DNA from: Microbacterium halimionae
GTDB lineage: Bacteria > Actinomycetota > Actinomycetes > Actinomycetales > Microbacteriaceae
Assembly (NCBI RefSeq): GCF_011761265.1
Contig: NZ_JAAOZB010000001.1
Location: forward strand, 1,612,001 to 1,676,000
Reading direction: 5' to 3'
DNA length: 64,000 bases
This document shows, piece after piece, positions 16,332 to 24,798 of this stretch (position 1 is the stretch's first letter; each line of letters starts with the position of its first letter). A program made the position numbers and the translations under genes. Under the pieces are notes generated by a model. It searched no databases. It was given only the letters and a program-made list of their open reading frames with translations, and had not been told where the DNA came from.

Positions 16332-18611
16332 TTGGAAGGTCCTGAAATTACTGCAGCCGAGGCTGTTCTAGACAACGGCCGTTTCGGCACCCGCACAGTT
16401 CGGTTTGAGACCGGACGCCTCGCTCAACAGTCACAAGGCGCTGTTGCCGCGTACCTCGACGAGGAAACAATGCTGCTCTCTGCGACCAGCGCAGGTAAGC
16501 ACCCTCGTGAAGGCTTTGACTTCTTCCCGCTGACTGTCGACGTTGAAGAGCGTTCGTACGCCGCGGGCAAGATCCCCGGCTCGTTCTTCCGCCGTGAAGG
16601 TCGTCCCTCAACCGAGGCGATTCTCGTTTGCCGTCTCATCGACCGCCCGCTGCGCCCGTCCTTCGTTGAGGGTCTCCGCAACGAAGTTCAGATCGTCATC
16701 ACCGTGCTCTCAATTGCGCCCGGTGAGTTCTACGACGCTCTCGCAATCAACGCGGCATCACTTTCCACCCAGATCTCCGGCCTGCCGTTCTCGGGACCGA
16801 TCGCTGGCATTCGTCTGGCGCTCATCCCCGGACAGGGCGAGCACAAGGCTCAGTGGGTTGCGTTCCCCAAGGCTGAGCAGCTCGAAGATGCTGTCTTCGA
16901 CCTGATCGTCGCCGGCCGTGTTCTGCCCGACGGTGAAGTTGCGATCATGATGGTCGAAGCTGAAGCAACAGAAAACAGCTGGAACCTGATTCGTGGCGGC
17001 GCCACGAAGCCGAACGAAGAGGTCGTCGCCGAGGGACTTGAAGCGGCAAAGCCCTTCATTACCCAGCTCGTCGCCGCGCAGAACGTTGTCGCGTCGACTG
17101 CTGCCAAGGAAATCCAGCCTTACCCCGTGTTCCCGCCGTACGCGCAAGAGACCTACGACTTCGTCGCTGGCAGCGTTTATGACGAACTCGTCAACGTCTA
17201 CCAGATCGCTGACAAGGTTGAGCGTCAGAACGCTGACGACGCACTGAAGGATCGCGTCAAGGGTGAAGTTGCTGCGGCCGTCGAAGAGGGCAAGCTGCCG
17301 GCTTCCGCGCTCGGCGAGGTTTCCGGCGCATTCAAGTCCGTCACGAAGAAGATCGTTCGCGGTCGCATCCTGACAGACGGTGTGCGAATCGACGGACGCG
17401 GCCTTGCCGACATCCGCCCGCTCGACGCTGAGGTGCAGGTCATCCCTCGTGTTCACGGCTCCGCGATCTTCCAGCGCGGTGAAACCCAGATTCTGGGTGT
17501 CACGACTTTGAACATGCTCAAGATGGAGCAGCAGATCGACTCGCTGTCGCCGATTACGCGCAAGCGTTACATGCACCACTACAACTTCCCGCCCTACTCG
17601 ACCGGTGAAACCGGCCGAGTAGGTAGCCCGAAGCGCCGCGAGATCGGGCACGGCTTCCTTGCCGAGCGTGCTCTCGCACCCGTGCTCCCGAGCCGTGAAG
17701 ACTTCCCGTACGCGATCCGCCAGGTATCCGAGGCTCTCGGTTCCAACGGTTCGACCTCAATGGGTTCTGTCTGCGCCTCAACGCTGTCGCTCCTCAACGC
17801 TGGTGTGCCGCTGCGCGCACCGGTTGCGGGTATCGCCATGGGTCTCGTTACCGACGAGGTTGACGGACAGACGCGCTACGCCGCGCTGACCGACATCCTG
17901 GGCGCAGAAGACGCACTCGGTGACATGGACTTCAAGGTCGCGGGTACGAGCGATTTCGTTACGGCGATTCAACTCGACACGAAGCTTGATGGCATCCCGT
18001 CCTCGGTTCTCACCGCCGCGCTCACCCAGGCTAAGGATGCTCGCCTGACCATCCTCAACGTATTGAACGCCGCGATCGACGCGCCTGACGAGATGGCGCC
18101 GACGGCGCCTCGCGTCATCAGCGTGCAGATCCCCGTCGACAAGATCGGTGAGCTCATCGGGCCCAAGGGCAAGACGATCAACTCGATCCAGGACGAGACT
18201 GGCGCTCAGATTTCGATCGAGGAAGATGGCACCGTGTACATCGGCGCCACCGATGGTCCGTCTGCTGAAGCTGCCCGCGCGCAGGTGAACGCGATTGCCA
18301 ATCCGTCCAACCCTGAGGTCGGCGAGCAGTTCCTGGGTACGGTCGTCAAGATCGCAACCTTCGGTGCGTTCATCTCGCTGATGCCCGGCAAGGACGGACT
18401 CCTGCACGTCAGCGAAGTTCGCAAGCTCGCCGGTGGCAAGCGTGTTGAGAACGTCGATGATGTTCTCAACGTTGGTCAGAAGCTGCTCGTTCGCATCACG
18501 AAGATCGACGACCGCGGCAAGCTGTCGCTTGAGCCGGTCCTCGAAGAGGCCGCTGATCAAGAAGGTTCTGCTGCAGCGAACCCCGGCCCCGAGGCACCCG
18601 CCGAAGGTTGA
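16332..18611 (+). CDS. pnp: Polynucleotide phosphorylase (PNPase)
   Basis: A 759-residue 3'-5' phosphorolytic exoribonuclease that degrades mRNA. Two RNase PH domains are visible (the second contains the [23 protein letters not shown] and [16 protein letters not shown] active-site segments), then a KH domain ([18 protein letters not shown], about 605) and an S1 domain ([27 protein letters not shown], about 680). TTG 16332 is chosen because AAGGAGAGA lies just upstream and the protein then begins [15 protein letters not shown] like its relatives. Confidence 0.97.
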   Translation: MEGPEITAAEAVLDNGRFGTRTVRFETGRLAQQSQGAVAAYLDEETMLLSATSAGKHPREGFDFFPLTVDVEERSYAAGKIPGSFFRREGRPSTEAILVCRLIDRPLRPSFVEGLRNEVQIVITVLSIAPGEFYDALAINAASLSTQISGLPFSGPIAGIRLALIPGQGEHKAQWVAFPKAEQLEDAVFDLIVAGRVLPDGEVAIMMVEAEATENSWNLIRGGATKPNEEVVAEGLEAAKPFITQLVAAQNVVASTAAKEIQPYPVFPPYAQETYDFVAGSVYDELVNVYQIADKVERQNADDALKDRVKGEVAAAVEEGKLPASALGEVSGAFKSVTKKIVRGRILTDGVRIDGRGLADIRPLDAEVQVIPRVHGSAIFQRGETQILGVTTLNMLKMEQQIDSLSPITRKRYMHHYNFPPYSTGETGRVGSPKRREIGHGFLAERALAPVLPSREDFPYAIRQVSEALGSNGSTSMGSVCASTLSLLNAGVPLRAPVAGIAMGLVTDEVDGQTRYAALTDILGAEDALGDMDFKVAGTSDFVTAIQLDTKLDGIPSSVLTAALTQAKDARLTILNVLNAAIDAPDEMAPTAPRVISVQIPVDKIGELIGPKGKTINSIQDETGAQISIEEDGTVYIGATDGPSAEAARAQVNAIANPSNPEVGEQFLGTVVKIATFGAFISLMPGKDGLLHVSEVRKLAGGKRVENVDDVLNVGQKLLVRITKIDDRGKLSLEPVLEEAADQEGSAAANPGPEAPAEG

Positions 18612-18630
18612 GCTTCGTCTCACGCAGTGT

Positions 18631-18672
18631 CACACGATGCCCGCTCCCACTTGTGGGGGCGGGCATCAGTGT
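18631..18672 (+). terminator. Terminator after pnp
   Basis: An inverted repeat around GATGCCCGCTCCCAC (18636-18650) and GTGGGGGCGGGCATC (18653-18667), fifteen pairs with one G-T wobble, flanked by partly pairing CACAC and GTGTG. It lies 20 bases after the pnp stop. Confidence 0.75.
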
Positions 18673-18835
18673 GAAAACCCTGAGATTCTCAACAAAAGCG
18701 TTATCGAATATTTATCAGAGGCACGCGCCAGAGTACGGCCGTGCACCACTGCTGCTTTAACCTCGAATAAGGCGTGGGGGCGTGAGGTGCGAGTCAGTCA
18801 GCTGAGTCGTTTTGATGACACATCAGGGGTGCGAA

Positions 18836-19852
18836 ATGGGATCGTCCGGAACGGGATCTGCGAATCCGGCGATCGCGCCGGTGCATTCGCATCTGTCCGC
18901 GCCCATTCCTGTGCAGGGGCCCTCATTAGGAACCCATGTACGGGTACAGCTCGGCGATAGCGCGCACGTCGTATTTCCACTCATATTGGGCGGGGCCGAG
19001 TTTGGCTGGAACCTGAACATCGATGACAGTCACGCAATCATAGATGAGTTCGTCACGAGCGGTGGAAACACACTCCACACCGCCGACAGCTTCGTTGGCG
19101 GACGCAGTGAACACATTATTGGCCAGTGGTTGCACACTCGTCGCCTTCGTGACGACATAGTGCTGACCACCAGGGTCGGTGCGCACCCCGATAATCCAGG
19201 GCTCGGGCCAGTGCAACTCGTTCGCGCAGTTGAAGCGTCGCTGACGCGGTTACAGACCGACCATGTCGACGTGCTCTATCTCGACGGATCGGTTGCCGAC
19301 GCCCCACTCGAAGAGACCTTGGCGACGACAGAGTGGTTGGTTGAATCGGGCAAGGTTCGAACCCTTGGCGCATATAAGTTCAGTCCATCGCAGCTCGTTG
19401 AGGCGAGAATCTTGTCGTCTGCGGGTTATCCGCGCATATCGGTGCTCGACGTTCCCTATAACGTCGTCCGTACTGCGGACTTCACTGACGATCTTCGACT
19501 CGTTGCGAGCGCACAGGGGATAGCGGTCACTCCATCGCATGCCCTCGAACACGGCTTTCTCGCGGGTTTCACACGAACCAGGGCTGACGCTGCGAAGTCC
19601 GTCCGCGGCGGCCAGAAGCTCGACAATCTCACCAAGCGCGGAACCCGAACCCTCCGCGCCCTAGATGCAGTCGGCAATGAGCTGGGCGTTCCGACAGCTG
19701 CTGTCGCGGTCGCTTGGCTCCTTTCGCAGAAAGTCGTTGCGGCACCGATTGTGAGCGTCGATGCGCCCTCGCAGGTGCACGAGTTGGTCCAGGGAGTGGG
19801 CGTCAAGCTCAATCGTGTTCAGCTGGCCGATATCGCTCGCGCATCCCAATAG
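18836..19852 (+). CDS. Aldo/keto reductase-like protein lacking the catalytic tetrad
   Basis: A 338-residue protein with the full aldo/keto reductase barrel: LILGGAEFGWNL, VEASLTRLQTDHVDVLYL, ESGKVRTLGAYKFSPSQL and a C-terminal AWLLSQKVVAAPIVSV. All four catalytic positions are changed. The FDTAD..Y segment reads LHTADSF (Asp to His81, Tyr to Phe86), the catalytic Lys segment reads LTTRVG (Arg113), and the LH segment reads YLDG (Asp150). It is probably not a reductase and may bind a nucleotide as a sensor or scaffold. ATG 18836 has an AGGGG Shine-Dalgarno; ATGs at 18812/18815 are alternatives. Confidence 0.8.
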   Translation: MGSSGTGSANPAIAPVHSHLSAPIPVQGPSLGTHVRVQLGDSAHVVFPLILGGAEFGWNLNIDDSHAIIDEFVTSGGNTLHTADSFVGGRSEHIIGQWLHTRRLRDDIVLTTRVGAHPDNPGLGPVQLVRAVEASLTRLQTDHVDVLYLDGSVADAPLEETLATTEWLVESGKVRTLGAYKFSPSQLVEARILSSAGYPRISVLDVPYNVVRTADFTDDLRLVASAQGIAVTPSHALEHGFLAGFTRTRADAAKSVRGGQKLDNLTKRGTRTLRALDAVGNELGVPTAAVAVAWLLSQKVVAAPIVSVDAPSQVHELVQGVGVKLNRVQLADIARASQ

Positions 19853-19891
19853 ACCACCCGACCGAGCGGTTCTTCGATCTGGTTCGTGGCC

Positions 19892-19897
19892 TAGGCT
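19892..19897 (+). promoter_or_regulatory. -10 box for the histidine phosphatase gene
   Basis: TAGGCT, giving a leader of about 45 nt before GTG 19949. It lies 40 bases after the reductase-like gene. Confidence 0.4.
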
Positions 19898-19948
19898 GGA
19901 TCGTTGACGTGCGTTTCGCACCCACCGCCCCCAACGAAGAGAGCAGTA

Positions 19949-20551
19949 GTGACTCACTACCTGTATCTGGTGCGACACGGAGAACACCAGGACGCAGAGC
20001 ACGGTTTGATCGACGGACCGCTCTCGGCCAGAGGGCGACGCCAGGCTGAACTTGTCGCTGATCGGCTGTCGGGCGTCCCCTTTGACGCAGTGTGGCACTC
20101 ACCGCTGCTTCGTGCCGCTGAGACAGCGAAGGCCGTCGCCGAGCGACTGCCGTCGGTCTCGCCCGTGCCGTCGGCGCTCCTGTTCGACTGCGTGCCAACG
20201 GGTATGACTCCCGACACGCCGTCAGCTTTCGAGCCTTTCTTCGGCGGCGTCACGGAGGCAGAGATTGATGCTGGTCGTGCCCAGATGTCTGACGCTGTCG
20301 GCGAGTTTCTCGTTCGCAAACACGGCGATGTGCACGAGCTCATCATTACCCACAACGCTGTCATCTCGTGGTTCGTGCGCGACGTGCTTCAAACGCCGGA
20401 GTGGAAGTGGATGACGCTCAACCAAGCCAATTGCGGCCTGACGGTTTTGGCGCAAAAATCAGGTCGCCCATGGGTTGTGTTTTCGCACAATGACCTGGCT
20501 CATCTGCCCTTTGAACTTCGAACAGGCTTGCCTGAAGTACCTCTCGTCTAA
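19949..20551 (+). CDS. Histidine phosphatase family protein
   Basis: A 200-residue phosphoglycerate mutase-like phosphatase. The nucleophile motif LVRHGEHQ is at residue 7, the catalytic Glu region is around residue 95, and the second His is in IITHNAVISWF near 133. It hydrolyses phosphate esters; the substrate is not predictable. GTG 19949 is preferred since the family starts shortly before LVRHG and a GAAGAGAG purine run precedes it; the upstream extension is Pro-rich and unlike the family. Confidence 0.85.
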   Translation: MTHYLYLVRHGEHQDAEHGLIDGPLSARGRRQAELVADRLSGVPFDAVWHSPLLRAAETAKAVAERLPSVSPVPSALLFDCVPTGMTPDTPSAFEPFFGGVTEAEIDAGRAQMSDAVGEFLVRKHGDVHELIITHNAVISWFVRDVLQTPEWKWMTLNQANCGLTVLAQKSGRPWVVFSHNDLAHLPFELRTGLPEVPLV

Positions 20552-20583
20552 GCGCGGGAGGGCGATCGCACTCCCGGCAGCTC

Positions 20584-20589
20584 TAGGCT
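20584..20589 (+). promoter_or_regulatory. -10 box for dapB (leaderless)
   Basis: TAGGCT seven bases before ATG 20597, with no Shine-Dalgarno; identical in box and spacing to the PrsW promoter. Confidence 0.55.
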
Positions 20590-20596
20590 GGAACAC

Positions 20597-21418
20597 ATGA
20601 CCACAGCTGTAGCGATCGTAGGCGGCACGGGAAAGCTCGGAAGCATCATTCGTGCGGTGATCGACGATGCTGCCGACTTCGAGGTGACCGCCGTGCTCTC
20701 GTCGAGTTCCGACCTATCCGAGCTCGATGGTGCAGACCTGATCATCGACGCGTCGATCCCGGCGGTGTCGATGGATGTCGTCCGGGCGGCAACAGAGCGC
20801 GGCATCAATGTACTTGTCGGCACCTCTGGGTGGTCGGCTGAGCGGATCGCCCTCATCCGGGCGCTGGTTGAAAATGCTGGCACGGGCGTTGTCTTCATCC
20901 CGAACTTTTCGTTGGGCTCAGTCATCGGTTCTGCTATAGCCGCTGCGGCCGCGCCGTTCTTTCCCTCGATTGAAATCGTTGAGGCACATCGCGAGAGCAA
21001 AATCGATTCGCCGAGCGGCACTGCTGTGCGAACCGCCGAACTCATCGCGGCGGCGCGCGCATCAGTTGGTCCCGTTGATTCTCCCCACGTTGACCAGCGC
21101 GCGCGCGGGCAACAAATAGCGAGTGTGCCTATCCACTCTCTCCGGCGGCCCGGCGTCGTTGCGCGACAAGAAACCGTTCTTTCCGGGCCGGGCGAGTCGC
21201 TCTCGGTTGTTCACGACACGATAGAGCCGGCCGCGGCATACGCCCCAGGCATCCGGTTGGCTCTTCCGGCGGCGCGAGACGCGGTCGGAGTGATTGTCGG
21301 TCTCGACTCCTTTGTTGATATCGGCATTCGCCATCCCTCCGAGCGGTCGCACGGAAAAGGTGGGGGACTTGCGGAGGGCAACGTGCCAGGCCAAGTAGCG
21401 CGAACGACGGGCGCATGA
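20597..21418 (+). CDS. dapB: 4-hydroxy-tetrahydrodipicolinate reductase
   Basis: A 273-residue reductase of the diaminopimelate/lysine pathway. It has the nucleotide-binding GGTGKLG loop, IPNFSLGSVIG, and the active-site EAHRESKIDSPSGTA, where the first catalytic His and the Lys are kept while the second His of the usual HH pair is Arg. The family ends near VGVIVGLDSFVDIG (residue 243); here about 30 further residues, Gly/Arg-rich, run on into an ATGA overlap with the next gene. That tail is probably disordered. Confidence 0.92.
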   Translation: MTTAVAIVGGTGKLGSIIRAVIDDAADFEVTAVLSSSSDLSELDGADLIIDASIPAVSMDVVRAATERGINVLVGTSGWSAERIALIRALVENAGTGVVFIPNFSLGSVIGSAIAAAAAPFFPSIEIVEAHRESKIDSPSGTAVRTAELIAAARASVGPVDSPHVDQRARGQQIASVPIHSLRRPGVVARQETVLSGPGESLSVVHDTIEPAAAYAPGIRLALPAARDAVGVIVGLDSFVDIGIRHPSERSHGKGGGLAEGNVPGQVARTTGA

Positions 21419-21861
21419 GCGCTCGCATCGGCGTCGGTGTGATGGCGCTGCTCCTTGCGCTTTACATCGTGCTTGTGGCCCAGCGTGCGGTGCTTTTTCT
21501 TACGGGTGGAGATGCAGTGGGTATCGCGATCGGCGCGGCCCTCGTGGTGTTCCCGACTATCGCTGTGTGGGCCTTGATCAGGGAGATCATGTTTGGCGCT
21601 CGGGCCGCGAGCCTTGGCCGCAGGATGGAGGCTGAATCTGCTCTCCCTACCGAGGAAGTTCAGGTTCGCGCGAGCGGGCGGGTGTTGCGAGAAGAAGCAG
21701 ATGCGCTGTTTCCCGCCTATCGAGCAGCGGTCGAACAGGCACCCGAAGACTGGCGGGCGTGGTTTCGTCTTGGGCTCGCCTACGACGCGTCTGGCGATCG
21801 ACGCCGCGCGCGGGCAGCGGTCCGAACAGCGATCACGCTAGAGCGCACGTCGGCTCGATAG
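21415..21861 (+). CDS. Membrane-anchored TPR-like protein
   Basis: A 148-residue protein with two N-terminal hydrophobic helices (about 8-29 and 36-60) and a cytosolic C-terminus containing one tetratricopeptide-like repeat (ADALFPAYRAAVEQAPEDWRAWFRLGLAYDASGDRRRARAA in outline, about 98-140). Its ATG overlaps the dapB stop (ATGA), so the two are translationally coupled. This small TPR protein follows dapB in related actinobacteria as far as I recall; its function is unknown. Confidence 0.75.
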   Translation: MSARIGVGVMALLLALYIVLVAQRAVLFLTGGDAVGIAIGAALVVFPTIAVWALIREIMFGARAASLGRRMEAESALPTEEVQVRASGRVLREEADALFPAYRAAVEQAPEDWRAWFRLGLAYDASGDRRRARAAVRTAITLERTSAR

Positions 21862-21875
21862 CCATCCCCACGCGC

Positions 21876-22796
21876 TCAGCATTCGGGTACGACGGCAGCT
21901 ACCGCCTCTTCGACAGTGGGATACCTGAACTCGAAGCCGCTCTTCTCCAATACTTCCGGCTTCACATCCGCATCCGTTGTCAGAAGGGCCTCGGTCGCAT
22001 CAGCACCGAGGGCAGCGCGAAGCGCCCATTCGGGGGCCCGGAGAAAATAAGGCCGATTCATGCGTCGTGCCAAAGCGAAGCCGAGGTCATTCGCCGTCGT
22101 CCGAGTCGGAGCCGTGAAATTGACCGGTCCTGTGATTTCGGCGTCGAGAATATGACGGATGCCGCGAATCTCGTCATCGAGTGAAATCCAGGGCCAGACC
22201 TGAGTGCCGCGACCGAGGGGTCCCGAGACACCCAATTTCGTAAGAAGCAGGAGCGGGCGAAGGACACCCTCCGGGTGAACTATCGGGGCTGTACGCATGA
22301 GCGCAACCCGAGCCTTGCCGCCAGCGTGAAGCGCGGCACTTTCCCACTCGCCACAGAGCTCGGCCAGAAAGGATGAGCCCTGCGGACCTGACTCCGTCAT
22401 GACACCTTTTGGGAAGGCGCCATAGTATCCGCTGGCAGATGCGCTGATGAAGGTGGGCGCGTCATCGCCAAGCTGGCGTACTGCAGAAGCGAGCGCGCGC
22501 GTCGGGGTGATTCGTGACCAGAGCAGTGTGCTCTTGTAGCTTTTCGTCCACGGGAAATGGCCCACGCTGGCACCGTTTAGCCCGATGACTGCCTTTGCCC
22601 CGGCGAGGACGTCGGGCGAGAACGGTGTTGAGTCAGTGAGCCACGACACCTCGTCTTTGTTGCGTGCCTCTCGGCGCACGAGCGTCGTGACAGTGAACCC
22701 GTCGGCTCGGAACGACTCCGCCAGGGCGGTGCCTATGAGGCCTGAGGCCCCAGCAAGCACCACCCGGCCGGGTGTCGACGAGCTTTGGTCAGGCAA
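21876..22796 (-). CDS. TIGR01777 family epimerase (SulA-like)
   Basis: A 306-residue short-chain dehydrogenase-like protein with the VVLAGASGLIGTALAESF nucleotide loop near the start, SASASGYYG (active-site Tyr region) near residue 130, and the C-terminal DUF1731 segment (LRAPEWALRAALGADATEALLTTDADVKPEVL in outline). Family members are called nucleoside-diphosphate sugar epimerases, but the activity is unproven. The likely start is TTG 22796, which overlaps the stop of the upstream OsmC gene; the frame upstream lies inside OsmC. GTG at 22763 is an alternative. Confidence 0.82.
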   Translation of the reverse strand: MPDQSSSTPGRVVLAGASGLIGTALAESFRADGFTVTTLVRREARNKDEVSWLTDSTPFSPDVLAGAKAVIGLNGASVGHFPWTKSYKSTLLWSRITPTRALASAVRQLGDDAPTFISASASGYYGAFPKGVMTESGPQGSSFLAELCGEWESAALHAGGKARVALMRTAPIVHPEGVLRPLLLLTKLGVSGPLGRGTQVWPWISLDDEIRGIRHILDAEITGPVNFTAPTRTTANDLGFALARRMNRPYFLRAPEWALRAALGADATEALLTTDADVKPEVLEKSGFEFRYPTVEEAVAAVVPEC

Positions 22797-23214
22797 GTGT
22801 TGCCTCGATAGTGATATCAATGCCCGCAAGTGCCTGTGAAACCGGGCAGTTCGATTTCGCGTCCGCCGCGATGCGATCGAAGTCCTCTTGCTCGATTCCG
22901 GGGACTGCCGCATTCACGTTGAGGTGGCTTCCAGTGATTCCGGTGCCGGGAATGAACGTGACAGAGGCCGTCGCATTGATTGATGTCGGCGGCGTGCCGT
23001 TTTGGCCAAGCGCGTTAGAAAAAGCCATTGCGAAACAGGAAGCGTGCGCCGCGGCGATGAGCTCTTCCGGAGTCGTAACCGAGCTTGAGCCTTCGCTTCT
23101 CGCCTTCCAATTGACGTCGAAAGTTCCGAGCCCCGACGACGCAAGTGTCACAGTGCCGGCTCCGTCTACGAGTCCGCCCTGCCAGGTTGTGGTGGCTTCG
23201 CTAGTTGTAGTCAT
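22789..23214 (-). CDS. OsmC/Ohr family peroxiredoxin
   Basis: A 141-residue OsmC-like protein that reduces organic hydroperoxides using two cysteines. The first Cys is in TPEELIAAAHASCFAMAFS and the second in IAADAKSNCPVSQAL, both typical. ATG 23214 has a GAGGAGGA Shine-Dalgarno; the upstream extension lacks similarity. Its stop overlaps the TTG of the epimerase-like gene, suggesting a two-gene operon. Confidence 0.9.
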   Translation of the reverse strand: MTTTSEATTTWQGGLVDGAGTVTLASSGLGTFDVNWKARSEGSSSVTTPEELIAAAHASCFAMAFSNALGQNGTPPTSINATASVTFIPGTGITGSHLNVNAAVPGIEQEDFDRIAADAKSNCPVSQALAGIDITIEATLA

Positions 23215-23292
23215 AGTCTTCCTCCTCGACATGAATGCACGATGTGCGCTCGTATCCAAAGCCTACGACCGGGGTAGGGCGTGTGAGGCGGA

Positions 23293-23727
23293 TTACTTCT
23301 CAGTAAGTTGCGAGAGCTCCAAAGCGACAACATCGCGACTGGGCACGCCACCGAACCTGGTGCGAATCATGCCGTTGCTGTCGAGGATCAGCGTGGTCGG
23401 TGTTTGCACGACGTGAAAATGCTGGGCGATGTCAGGGCGCTCGGTCACATCAATATCGAGGTGGTTCACGCCGGAGGAGTCGTTCGCTAACGCCGAGAGA
23501 GTGCGGTGCATGCCAGGGCATCTGCCGCAACTCAGGGTGCTGAACTGCAGAAGCGTCGCTGATGTACCGAGCGGCCCTGCACCGAGTCGCGATGGATCAA
23601 CGACGTTTGCAAAAGACAGTGAGCCTTGTAACCTGCCACGCAAAAGAATGACTGCGCCAGCGCTCAAAGTTGCCACCAGCAGTGCTGAGATGACGACGAG
23701 TACGGCGAGCAGATCCACAACAGTCAA
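23293..23727 (-). CDS. Membrane-anchored thioredoxin-like protein
   Basis: A 144-residue protein with one N-terminal membrane helix (about residues 4-29) and a thioredoxin fold carrying a CGRC active site in FSTLSCGRCPGMHRTL (about 67-70) and the cis-Pro loop QTPTTLIL. It probably acts outside the membrane as a thiol reductase. TTG 23727 is chosen with GAGGG eight bases upstream; GTG four codons later is possible. It is divergent from thyX. Confidence 0.82.
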   Translation of the reverse strand: MTVVDLLAVLVVISALLVATLSAGAVILLRGRLQGSLSFANVVDPSRLGAGPLGTSATLLQFSTLSCGRCPGMHRTLSALANDSSGVNHLDIDVTERPDIAQHFHVVQTPTTLILDSNGMIRTRFGGVPSRDVVALELSQLTEK

Positions 23728-23787
23728 CGCTAGCCCTCAGAAGGAGGCGCGCGCACCACTGATCCCCAACCGATGGCAAGCGCGCAC

Positions 23788-23793
23788 TAAAGT
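23788..23793 (+). promoter_or_regulatory. -10 box for thyX (leaderless)
   Basis: TAAAGT seven bases before GTG 23801, with no Shine-Dalgarno. This fixes the thyX start, since the open frame continues upstream for 124 codons. Confidence 0.5.
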
Positions 23794-23800
23794 GGCTCCT

Positions 23801-24559
23801 GTGACGGATGCCACTTCCCAGACTGAGACCGACGCCCCAACCATCGAGTTCCGCAGCGACATGAGTGTCGAACTCATACGCTCCAGTGCTGCCGACGCTG
23901 ACGTGCTGTTCGCCGCACGCGTCTCGACGCAGGGCGAGCAGACACTTGAGTCCGCTGCTGCCGGGACCGAAGCATCCGGTCGCGATCGTGGACTTATTAA
24001 TTACCTGATGCGCGACCGTCACGGCTCGCCCTTCGAACACAACTCGATGACTTTCTATGTGCAGGCGCCGATTTTTGTCTTCCGTGAATTCATGCGGCAC
24101 CGCACGGCGTCTTACAACGAAGAATCGGGCCGCTACCGCGAGTTGCGTCCGGTATTTTATGTTCCTGCCAACGATCGGAATCTCGTTCAGGTGGGTAAGC
24201 CCGGCGCGTATGACTTTTTGCCCGGTTCGCCCGAACAGAGCGAGCTCGTAGACGCAGAAACACGCGAGGCATCCGCTCGTGCGTTCGAGTCTTACCAAAA
24301 GATGCTTGACGCGGGTGTTGCGCGCGAGGTCGCTCGCATTGTGCTGCCGCTCAACATTTACTCGTCGATGTACGTCACCATGAATGCTCGCGCGCTGATG
24401 AACTTCCTTTCCCTTCGCACCAAGGTAGAAGGAACCCATTTTCCGTCGTTCCCCCAGCGTGAAATCGAAATGTGCGCGGAGAAGATGGAAACAGTGTGGG
24501 CTGAACTCATGCCAATGACGCACGCCGCGTTCAACGCGAACGGCCGAGTTTCTCCCTGA
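23801..24559 (+). CDS. thyX: FAD-dependent thymidylate synthase
   Basis: A 252-residue flavin-dependent thymidylate synthase that makes dTMP from dUMP. The ThyX signature RHRTASYNEESGRY is present (about residue 100), with SPFEHNSMTFYV before it and RARWALNFL-equivalent NARALMNFLSLRT after. In actinobacteria dapA usually follows closely; here about 2 kb containing a nuclease gene, repeats and a NUDIX gene intervenes. Confidence 0.96.
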   Translation: MTDATSQTETDAPTIEFRSDMSVELIRSSAADADVLFAARVSTQGEQTLESAAAGTEASGRDRGLINYLMRDRHGSPFEHNSMTFYVQAPIFVFREFMRHRTASYNEESGRYRELRPVFYVPANDRNLVQVGKPGAYDFLPGSPEQSELVDAETREASARAFESYQKMLDAGVAREVARIVLPLNIYSSMYVTMNARALMNFLSLRTKVEGTHFPSFPQREIEMCAEKMETVWAELMPMTHAAFNANGRVSP

Positions 24560-24621
24560 TCTCGCCGTCCCGACCGGACCCGGACGTTGTCCTTTCGGTC
24601 TATTCTCTCGACGCGCAATTC

Positions 24622-24704
24622 GCCGAAACGCTGCTTCCCGCGTGCGGCGCGCCGCAGCCTCACCAGACTGTCGGCGTGTCTGGGTCGGACACCAGCGTTT
24701 TGGC
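24622..24704. repeat. Inverted-repeat element, copy 2 (slightly degenerate)
   Basis: An 83-bp element. The left arm GCCGAAACGCTGCT at 24622-24635 is identical to copy 1. The right arm ACCAGCGTTTTGGC at 24691-24704 has two changes. The interior TGTCGGCGTG lies twelve bases before the right arm, as in copy 1. It sits between thyX and the nuclease gene. The rest of the 240-base gap here shows nothing further. Confidence 0.7.
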
Positions 24705-24798
24705 TCATGCATGGGCGAAGTCACCTCTCGTCCACACGTGGAGCGTGGGGGAAGTGATCCCCAGATCCGGGTGAATCACACAGTGCGTTCGGCTCTGC

